Shown here piece after piece: positions 1 through 5,450 of a stretch of DNA of 5,632 bases. Source of the DNA: Caulobacter sp. Lineage in GTDB: Bacteria; Pseudomonadota; Alphaproteobacteria; Caulobacterales; Caulobacteraceae. Under the pieces are notes generated by a model. The model saw nothing but the letters and a program-made list of their open reading frames with translations. It ran no database searches and was not told the DNA's origin. The stretch lies in contig JAQGIN010000033.1 in the NCBI GenBank assembly GCA_028291125.1, positions 1 through 5,632 of the forward strand. Reading direction: 5' to 3'. The position numbers were made by a program, and so were the translations under genes. Position 1 is the stretch's first letter, and each line of letters starts with the position of its first letter.

Positions 1-365
1 GCCGGGCCGTTGACCGCGCAGATCACCGGCTTGAGGCTGTCATAGATCCGCAAGGTCACGCGGCCGCCGCCGTCGCGATAGAGGTCGCCGACCTTGCCCT
101 CCTCGCGCTCCAGGGCCTGGGGCGCGGTGCGGTCGAAGGTGGCCCCGCCGGCCGATAGGTCGGCCCCGGCGCAGAACGCCCGGCCGGCCCCGGTGACGAT
201 CACCGCCCGCACCGCGTCGTCCGCGTCGGTGTGGTCGAACACCGTCAGCAGGTCCCGCATCATCGCGGCGGTGAAGGCGTTGAGCTTGTCGGGGCGATTG
301 AGGGTGATCGTCGCCACCCCGTCCTCGACGGCGTAGATCAGGGTCTCGAAGCTCGGCTGGGCCAT
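1..365 (-). CDS. Enoyl-CoA hydratase/isomerase (crotonase family), N-terminal part, cut by window edge
   Basis: Only the first 121 codons are present; the frame stays open off the left edge. The protein begins MAQPSFETLIYAVEDGVATI and has the standard crotonase opening: a first beta strand (VATITLNRP, residues 17-25), the KLNAF segment (27-31), and the acyl-CoA/oxyanion-hole segment GRAFCAGADLS (61-71). A polar insertion (about 72-104) follows, then the start of the second core block, SLKPVICAVNGP (110-121). Family members hydrate or isomerise enoyl-CoA thioesters in beta-oxidation or related acyl-CoA pathways in the cytoplasm. The second oxyanion glycine and the catalytic Glu positions lie outside the window, so exact activity cannot be called. 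The insertion resembles the longer (about 290-residue) crotonases annotated simply as enoyl-CoA hydratase. The start is the ATG at 365 down to 363, supported by a GGGAGG ribosome binding site (372-377) six bases upstream. The gene is divergent from the histidine kinase. Confidence 0.92.
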   Translation of the reverse strand, partial: MAQPSFETLIYAVEDGVATITLNRPDKLNAFTAAMMRDLLTVFDHTDADDAVRAVIVTGAGRAFCAGADLSAGGATFDRTAPQALEREEGKVGDLYRDGGGRVTLRIYDSLKPVICAVNGP

Positions 366-380
366 GGCGCGCCTCCCGCG

Positions 381-410
381 ATTTCAAACAGTCGTATGGT
401 TGGCGCCAAC
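381..410 (-). promoter_or_regulatory. Possible promoter and palindromic operator for the crotonase gene
   Basis: A perfect 12-bp palindrome, GTTGGCGCCAAC, occupies 399-410. On the minus strand its TTGGCG half (409-404) could be a -35 element, followed by a 17-base spacer and TGAAAT (386-381) as a -10 element. Each hexamer matches the sigma-70 consensus at only four of six positions. The geometry is good and it ends 15 bases before the crotonase start codon, which would give a very short leader. The palindrome would overlap the -35 element. This is a weak sequence-only prediction. Confidence 0.2.
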
Positions 411-503
411 TTGCGGAAAATCCCCGCCCCCCGCAAGCCGCGGCGGGACGCCCGCTCCGTTCGACCCTGCGTCGGGTGGCCGCCAATAGACGGGCGATGG
501 GGA

Positions 504-523
504 TGCTATAGGGTCACGCCCTA
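504..523 (+). promoter_or_regulatory. Possible -10 element and inverted repeat before the histidine kinase
   Basis: TGCTATAGG (504-512) looks like an extended -10 element just upstream of the kinase gene, and it overlaps an inverted repeat, TAGGG-N5-CCCTA (509-513 and 519-523). No convincing -35 hexamer is seen 16-18 bases upstream. The repeat would lie at about the transcription start, where a repressor could act. Five-base arms in GC-rich DNA can arise by chance, so this is only a candidate. Confidence 0.2.
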
Positions 524-537
524 GCTTGGTGAGACTC

Positions 538-1713
538 ATGAATTCGATCGCCCACGATGTGGCGGCCATCGCCCGCATCGACGTCGTGCCCAAGATTCTC
601 GAGGTCATGTGCCGCACGACCGGAATGGGCTTCGCCGCCGTCGCCCGGGTCACCGACGAGAAGTGGGTGGCCTGCGCCGTCCGCGACGAGATCGCCTTCG
701 GCCTGGTCCCCGGCGGCGAGCTGGAGCTGACGACCACCATCTGCCACGAGATCCGCCAGAGCGGGCAGGCCGTGGTCATCGACAACGTCGCCGAGGACCC
801 GCTGTTTGCCAACCACCACACGCCCAGGCTCTATGGCTTGCAGAGCTATATCTCGGTGCCGATCGAATATGGCGGCGCGTTCTTCGGCACGCTGTGCGCC
901 ATCGACCCGCGCCCGGCCAAGCTGCGCGACTCCCAGGCCCTGGCGATGTTCGAGCTGTTCGCCCAGCTGATCGGCGGCCATCTCGACGCCCAGGAGCGGA
1001 TGGCGCGCACCGAGGCGGCGCTGCTGGACGCCCGCGAGACGGCCGAGCTGCGCGAGCAGTTCATCGCCGTCCTCGGCCACGACCTGCGCAATCCGCTGGC
1101 CTCGATCGACGGCGGCGTGCGGCTGCTGCTGAAGACGCCGCTGAACGAGCGGGCCGTCACGCTGGCCGGCCTGGTGCAGAAGAGCGTGCGGCGGGCCGCC
1201 GAGCTGATCGACGACGTCATGGACCTGGCCCGGGTGCGCCTGGGCGGCGGCTTCCACATGGAACGGCGCGGCGATTCCGACCTGGCCGGGGTGCTGACCC
1301 ATGTCGTCGCCGAACTGAAGACCAGCCATACGGACCGCCGGATCGAGATCGACATCGCGCTGGCCGAACCGGTCGAATGCGACAGCCGGCGCGTGGCGCA
1401 GCTGTTGTCCAACCTGCTGGCCAACGCCCTGACCCACGGCTCCGCCCAGACGCCGGTGAGGGTGCGGGCCCGCGCCGCCGACGGGGTGTTCGAACTGTCG
1501 GTCGCCAACGGCGGCGCACCGATCCCGCCGGCCGCCCTGCGCGGCCTGTTCCAGCCGTTCACCCGCGCCGCCCACCGGCCGCACCAGGAAGGCCTGGGCC
1601 TGGGGCTCTATATCGCCTCGGAGATCGCCCGCGCCCATGAGGGAGCGCTGACGGTCGCCTCGGACGCGGCGGAGACCCGGTTCACCTTCACCATGCCGTC
1701 CCGCGCCGCCTAG
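538..1713 (+). CDS. GAF-domain sensor histidine kinase (orphan)
   Basis: The product is a 391-residue cytoplasmic two-component sensor kinase with no membrane segment or signal peptide. Residues about 10-150 form a GAF domain, with the typical stretches TTICHEIR (C69), VVIDNVAEDPLF and SVPIEYGGAFFGTLCAIDP. A helical linker (about 150-175) leads into a HisKA dimerisation domain with the H-box GHDLRNPLASI; His181 is the predicted phosphorylation site. The HATPase domain has an N-box (NLLANA, N292 and N296), a G1-type motif (ANGGAPIP, 323-329), an F-box (LFQPF, 337-341) and a G2 box (GLGLGLYIA, 352-360). There is no receiver or DNA-binding domain and no adjacent response regulator, so the partner is unknown. 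The GAF ligand cannot be told from sequence. The ATG at 538 is chosen because GGTGAG (528-533) precedes it by four bases; in-frame TTG (526) and GTG (529) are possible alternatives that would add up to four residues. Confidence 0.93.
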   Translation: MNSIAHDVAAIARIDVVPKILEVMCRTTGMGFAAVARVTDEKWVACAVRDEIAFGLVPGGELELTTTICHEIRQSGQAVVIDNVAEDPLFANHHTPRLYGLQSYISVPIEYGGAFFGTLCAIDPRPAKLRDSQALAMFELFAQLIGGHLDAQERMARTEAALLDARETAELREQFIAVLGHDLRNPLASIDGGVRLLLKTPLNERAVTLAGLVQKSVRRAAELIDDVMDLARVRLGGGFHMERRGDSDLAGVLTHVVAELKTSHTDRRIEIDIALAEPVECDSRRVAQLLSNLLANALTHGSAQTPVRVRARAADGVFELSVANGGAPIPPAALRGLFQPFTRAAHRPHQEGLGLGLYIASEIARAHEGALTVASDAAETRFTFTMPSRAA

Positions 1714-1746
1714 CGCTTGCCCCAGCCGCGCGGCCATGGGATCACT

Positions 1747-1760
1747 CAAACAAGCGTTTG
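1747..1760. promoter_or_regulatory. PsrA/TetR-type operator-like inverted repeat before the maoC gene
   Basis: The sequence CAAACAAGCGTTTG has perfect 5-bp arms (CAAAC and GTTTG) around a 4-base spacer. This fits the published pattern for PsrA-type TetR regulators of fatty-acid degradation, G/C-AAAC-N2-4-GTTT-G/C, quoted from memory. It sits in the 57-bp gap before an enoyl-CoA hydratase, and its last base is the first G of the GGAGG ribosome binding site (1760-1764). A weak promoter, TTGCCC (1717-1722) with a 17-base spacer and GATCAC (1740-1745), would place the repeat at the transcription start, a classic repressor position. No regulator gene is in the window. The same bases could also form a small hairpin in the mRNA. 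Confidence 0.5.
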
Positions 1761-1770
1761 GAGGAAACCC

Positions 1771-2220
1771 ATGAAACACGTCGCGTATGGCGATCTGGCC
1801 AGCCTGGTCGGTCAGGAGATCGGCGTCTCGGACTGGACGGAGATCACCCAGGAGCGGGTCAACCAGTTCGCCGAGGCCACCGGCGACCACCAGTGGATCC
1901 ATGTCGACGTCGAGCGCGCCACCCGCGAGATCGGCGGCCCGATCGCCCACGGCTTTCTGACCCTGTCGCTGATTCCGTTCCTGGGGGCCGACATCCTGCG
2001 GGTCACCGGCGTCACCCGCGGCATCAACTACGGCTGCGACAAGGTGCGGTTCACCAACATGGTGCGGGTCGGCAAGCGCGTGCGGATGCGCCAGAAGCTG
2101 CTGGCGGTCGAGGCCAAGTCCGGCGGCCTGCAGATGAAGAACGAATGCACGATCGAGATCGAGGGCGAGGACCGCCCCGCCTGCGTGGCCGAGACGCTGT
2201 CGGTGATTTACGGGGCGTAG
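1771..2220 (+). CDS. MaoC-like hot-dog dehydratase, (R)-specific enoyl-CoA hydratase type
   Basis: The product is a 149-residue single hot-dog protein of the MaoC/NodN-like group. The hydratase motif is clear: FAEATGDHQWIHVD (33-46) supplies the catalytic pair Asp39 and His44, and GPIAHGFLTLSL follows as the conserved segment lining the active site. Family members hydrate trans-2-enoyl-CoA to (R)-3-hydroxyacyl-CoA in the cytoplasm, for fatty-acid oxidation side routes, polyhydroxyalkanoate precursor supply or lipid synthesis. Its length matches the short, stand-alone members such as mycobacterial Rv0130 and rhizobial NodN. The ATG at 1771 is preferred because GGAGG (1760-1764) precedes it by six bases; the frame is open further upstream without a comparable site. 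It lies 57 bp after the kinase gene on the same strand, but the operator-like repeat between them suggests its own control. The acyl chain-length preference cannot be read from sequence. Confidence 0.92.
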   Translation: MKHVAYGDLASLVGQEIGVSDWTEITQERVNQFAEATGDHQWIHVDVERATREIGGPIAHGFLTLSLIPFLGADILRVTGVTRGINYGCDKVRFTNMVRVGKRVRMRQKLLAVEAKSGGLQMKNECTIEIEGEDRPACVAETLSVIYGA

Positions 2221-2242
2221 GGAGGGGCGCCCGCTCCTCCCT
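2219..2242 (+). terminator. GC-rich hairpin at the maoC stop codon, probable terminator
   Basis: AGGGAGGGGC (2219-2228) pairs with GCTCCTCCCT (2233-2242) as a 10-bp stem with one G-U pair and a GCCC loop. It begins within the TAG stop codon. There is no run of T after it, only TTAG, so it is not a textbook intrinsic terminator, although GC-rich bacteria often lack long T tracts. It lies between convergent genes, 45 bp beyond the end of the minus-strand peptidase gene, so it could also act on that transcript. Confidence 0.5.
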
Positions 2243-2287
2243 TAGCCATCATCCCCGCGACGGGCTCTCTATTGGGATCCCGGTCCT

Positions 2288-3121
2288 CTAGGGCCCCGCC
2301 GACGCGGCGGCCACGCCCTGGACGGCGACCACCCCCGGCGCGGTCTTGGCGGGGCCGGCCTGGATCACCGGCGGCCCGACCGGGGCGTCGAGCTGGGCCA
2401 CGGTCTCGCGGATGTATTTGGCGTGGGTGACGATGCCGATCTCCAGGCGCTCGCCCGACAGCTCGACCTGCTGGGTCAGCATGCCGGCTACGAACTGCAC
2501 CTCCTGGCTCTCGGTCGAGCCCGGCCGGCGGCGCGCGCCCTCGGCCATGAACACCGGCCCGCCGGAATTGCCTGGAAAGACGCTGAAATCCATCAGGAAG
2601 GTCGGGAAGACGCTGGCCGGGGCCAGCGGATAGGAGGCCACCCGGCCCGAGCGCAGGATCGGGAAGCCGGCCGGATTGGCCGCCAAGCCGCGCGGAAAGC
2701 CCAGGGCCATCATCTCGTCGCCGGGACCGAGGCTGTATTTGCTGAAGGTGTCGTCCTGAGCCAGCCAGGCCAGGGGAATGGCGGCCTTGGCGAAGGCAGG
2801 CGGGGCCTCGATGGCGATGGCGGCGATGTCGCGGGTCGGATGCTTGGTCCACAGCGGGTGGTCGCCGTCGCGGATCTTCAGGGTGTGGGGGTCGTAGCGC
2901 CAGACCCCGTCCTTGTCCTGGATGCGGTAGCCGATGCGGGCCGAGGCGGACGGCATCTTGTCGAACACGTGAGCGGCGGTGACCAGGATGGTGCGCGGAC
3001 GGCCGTCCGGGGTCGGATCCTCGATCAGGAACCCGGTGCCGACCGTGCGCGACCCGTCGCCGAGCGGCTGCTCAAGCTGAACCGTCGCCTGGATCAGATC
3101 GACGGATAGGTCCCACGCCAT
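2288..3121 (-). CDS. Trypsin-like (chymotrypsin-fold) serine peptidase without signal peptide
   Basis: The product has 277 residues. The triad of a chymotrypsin-fold serine protease is complete: His51 in VTAAHV, Asp98 in TRDIAAIAI and Ser186 in FPGNSGGPV; GTGFLI (28-33) is the typical first core strand. The spacing is as expected for a small S1-like domain, and GNSGG resembles HtrA/V8-type bacterial enzymes more than animal trypsin. The residue six before the serine is Ser180, not Asp, so cleavage after Lys/Arg should not be assumed. There is no PDZ domain, transmembrane segment or export signal at the N-terminus. The last 34 residues form an Ala/Pro/Val-rich, probably disordered tail. I chose the ATG at 3121 because GAGAGG (3128-3133) is six bases upstream; the ATG at 3127 abuts that site with no spacing, and a longer frame to 3181 has no better support. 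The gene converges on maoC and diverges from the oligopeptidase gene. Substrate unknown. Confidence 0.88.
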   Translation of the reverse strand: MAWDLSVDLIQATVQLEQPLGDGSRTVGTGFLIEDPTPDGRPRTILVTAAHVFDKMPSASARIGYRIQDKDGVWRYDPHTLKIRDGDHPLWTKHPTRDIAAIAIEAPPAFAKAAIPLAWLAQDDTFSKYSLGPGDEMMALGFPRGLAANPAGFPILRSGRVASYPLAPASVFPTFLMDFSVFPGNSGGPVFMAEGARRRPGSTESQEVQFVAGMLTQQVELSGERLEIGIVTHAKYIRETVAQLDAPVGPPVIQAGPAKTAPGVVAVQGVAAASAGP

Positions 3122-3335
3122 CGACATCCTCTCGCCGCGCCCGAGTCGGGGCGTCCATTGACTTTGCCATGCTTGCCGCACCGCACAAGTTGGCTTTGTG
3201 ACGCATCGGCCGGTAGGACTTGATCAACCCTTCGTCCGACGGTCGGAGGGAAATGTCATCGCGAACCGGCGCCAAATGATGACGCGCGCGGCGCTCGCCC
3301 CTAACTGTGTGCCTGAGCTTATTCCCGGGAAGTCC

Positions 3336-5450
3336 ATGTCCTCATCCTCCGCCGCCCGCCCCGTTCCCCCCGTCGCCAAGAAGGTCCCCCAGCGGATCAC
3401 CCAGCTGGGGCGGACGCGGACCGACGACTACGCCTGGATGAAGGACGACGACTGGCAGAAGGTTTTGCGCGACCCCAGCCTGATCAAGGCCGAGGTCAAG
3501 GATCACCTGGTCGCCGAGAACGCCTATGTGAAGGCGATGCTGGCTCCGACCGAACCGCTGCAGGCGGCGATGTTCGCGGAGATGAAGGGTCGCATCAAGG
3601 AGGACGACGCCTCGGTCCCCGCCCCCGACGGCCCGTGGGACTATTATTCGCGCTTCAACCTCGGCGGCCAGCATCCGATCTTCGCCCGCCGGCCGCGCGG
3701 ATCGGCGGAGAGTGAAGAGATCCTGCTCGACGCCGACGCCCTGGCCAAGGGCAAGGCCTACAGCCAGGTCAGCGCCGCCGACCACAGCCCCGACCACAAG
3801 CTGTTCGCCTATGCCGAGGACGCCCAGGGCTCGGAAGTGCACCACATCTACGTCAAGGACCTGGCCAGCGGCGAGATCCTGCCCGAGCCAGTCGAAAGCA
3901 GCACCGGCGACTTCGCCTGGTCACCCGACTCGGCGTGGCTGTTCTGGACCCACCGCGACGACAACGGCCGCTCCGACAAGATCTACCGCCGCCCGGCTCG
4001 CGGCGGCCGGGCCGACGACGTGCTGGTCTATGACGAACCCGACGACGGCTTCTTCGTCAGCGTCGGGGTGACCGGTTCGGACGCCTTCATCACCATCAGC
4101 GCCGGCGACCACGAGACCTCCGAGACCCTGCTGATCCCGGCGAGCGATCCCACCGCCGCCCCCACCGTGGTCGAGCCGCGCACGCCGGGCCTGCGCTATT
4201 CGGTCGAGCACTGGGACGACCGCTTCATCATCCTGACCAACGCCGACGAGGCGCTGGACTTCAAGCTGGTCGAGGCCCCCGTGGCGACGCCCGGCCGCGC
4301 TCACTGGCGCGACTTCGTGCCCCACCGGCCGGGACGATTCATCACCGGCCTGGCCGCCTACCAGGATCATTTGGTGCGCATGGAGCGGGTCAACGCCAAC
4401 ACCCGCATCGTCATCACCGACCGCGCCACCGGGGTCGAGAAGCCGATCCTGATGGAGGAAGAGGCCTATGTGCTGGGCGTCGAGGGCGGCTACGAGTTCG
4501 CCACCCCGACCCTGCGCTATGTCTATCAGTCGCCGACCACGCCGCGACAGTGGTTCGACTACGACATGACCACCGGCGACAAGGTGCTGCGCAAGACCCA
4601 GGAAATCCCCTCGGGCCACGACCCGGCGGACTATGTCACCAAGCGGCTCTACGCCGTCGCCCCCGACGGGGCCGAGGTGCCGATCACCGTGCTGATGAAG
4701 GCGGGCACGCCGCTGGACGGCTCGGCCCCGCTGCTGCTGTACGGCTACGGTTCGTACGGCATGTCGATGGATCCGTCGTTCTCGATCCGCAATCTCAGCC
4801 TTGTCGACCGCGGCTGGATCTGGGCGACCGCCCATGTCCGCGGCGGTTCGGAGAAGGGCTACGGCTGGTTCCTCGACGGCCGCAAGTTCAAGAAGCAAAG
4901 CACCTTCACCGACTTCATCGCCAGCGCCGAGCACCTGCACGCGGCCGGCTACGGCGCGGCGGAGCGGACGGTGGCCTATGGCGGCTCGGCCGGTGGCATG
5001 CTGATGGGGGCGATCGCCAATCTGCGGCCCGAGCTGTGGGCCGGGATCATCGGCGCGGTGCCGTTCGTCGACGTGCTCAACACCATGAGCGACGTCAGCC
5101 TGCCCCTGACCCCGCCCGAATGGCCCGAATGGGGCAATCCGATCGAGGACGCGGCCGCCTACGACTACATCGCCGGCTATTCGCCCTACGACAATGTCGC
5201 CGCCAAGCCCTATCCGGCCGTGCTGGCCACCGGCGGCCTGTCGGACCCGCGCGTCACCTATTGGGAGCCAGAAAAGTGGACCGCCAAGCTGCGCGACCAC
5301 ACCACCAGCGGCGACCCGATCCTGCTGAAGATCAACATGGAGGCCGGGCATGGCGGCGCTTCGGGCCGGTTCGAGTTCCTGAAGGAGATCGCGCTGGATT
5401 ACGCCTTCGCCGTCTGGGCCGCCGACAAGGGTTGGGAGCAGCAGTCATGA
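3336..5450 (+). CDS. ptrB: Oligopeptidase B-type prolyl oligopeptidase family (S9A) peptidase
   Basis: The product has 704 residues, close to the usual 680-710 of oligopeptidase B, which cleaves short peptides after basic residues in the cytoplasm. The N-terminal part (about 15-420) is the seven-bladed propeller domain that limits access to small peptides; SPDHKLFAYAED and AWSPDSAWLFWT are typical blade segments. The C-terminal alpha/beta-hydrolase domain (about 460-700) begins with LLLYGYGSYGMSMDPSFS and carries the catalytic Ser551 (YGGSAGGMLMG), Asp637 (GGLSDPRVTYWEPEKW) and His672 (AGHGGASGRFE). The YWEPEKW and GHGG-SGRF motifs are oligopeptidase B-like rather than prolyl oligopeptidase-like. 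Compared with E. coli PtrB from memory, one member of each acidic specificity pair is replaced: D479/S481 and E595/P597. The ATG at 3336 has a modest GGGAAG site (3327-3332). In-frame starts at 3276, 3279 and GTG 3198 would add residues that look neither like a signal peptide nor like the family. It is probably co-transcribed with the acetyltransferase that follows. Confidence 0.9.
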   Translation: MSSSSAARPVPPVAKKVPQRITQLGRTRTDDYAWMKDDDWQKVLRDPSLIKAEVKDHLVAENAYVKAMLAPTEPLQAAMFAEMKGRIKEDDASVPAPDGPWDYYSRFNLGGQHPIFARRPRGSAESEEILLDADALAKGKAYSQVSAADHSPDHKLFAYAEDAQGSEVHHIYVKDLASGEILPEPVESSTGDFAWSPDSAWLFWTHRDDNGRSDKIYRRPARGGRADDVLVYDEPDDGFFVSVGVTGSDAFITISAGDHETSETLLIPASDPTAAPTVVEPRTPGLRYSVEHWDDRFIILTNADEALDFKLVEAPVATPGRAHWRDFVPHRPGRFITGLAAYQDHLVRMERVNANTRIVITDRATGVEKPILMEEEAYVLGVEGGYEFATPTLRYVYQSPTTPRQWFDYDMTTGDKVLRKTQEIPSGHDPADYVTKRLYAVAPDGAEVPITVLMKAGTPLDGSAPLLLYGYGSYGMSMDPSFSIRNLSLVDRGWIWATAHVRGGSEKGYGWFLDGRKFKKQSTFTDFIASAEHLHAAGYGAAERTVAYGGSAGGMLMGAIANLRPELWAGIIGAVPFVDVLNTMSDVSLPLTPPEWPEWGNPIEDAAAYDYIAGYSPYDNVAAKPYPAVLATGGLSDPRVTYWEPEKWTAKLRDHTTSGDPILLKINMEAGHGGASGRFEFLKEIALDYAFAVWAADKGWEQQS

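Noticed and set aside
40..486. Minus-strand 148-codon frame overlapping the crotonase gene
   Set aside because: It is an out-of-frame Arg/Gly-rich shadow. The real minus-strand gene is in another frame and runs off the window edge.
742..747. Cys-His (C69-H70) in the GAF domain as a bilin-binding site of a phytochrome or cyanobacteriochrome
   Set aside because: A Cys at this place is common in non-photosensory GAF domains, and the other chromophore-pocket motifs and a PHY domain are absent.
1717..1770. N-terminal extension of the MaoC-like protein
   Set aside because: A GGAGG site six bases before the ATG at 1771 fixes the start, and the upstream frame would be translated through the operator-like repeat.
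514..1950. A 478-codon open frame on the minus strand across the kinase gene
   Set aside because: It is the mirror of a gene with strong third-position G/C bias. Its translation is a low-complexity Gly/Asp/Arg/Gln-rich sequence with no family motif, while the plus strand carries an intact kinase.
3198..3335. N-terminal extension of the oligopeptidase from the GTG at 3198
   Set aside because: The 46 extra residues show no signal peptide or family similarity and have no ribosome binding site at 3198; the resulting 750-residue length exceeds the usual family size.
3921..5351. A 476-codon open frame on the minus strand across the oligopeptidase gene
   Set aside because: Same cause: its composition is rich in Gly, Arg, His and Val with no recognisable domain, and the opposite strand encodes a full S9A peptidase with all catalytic residues.
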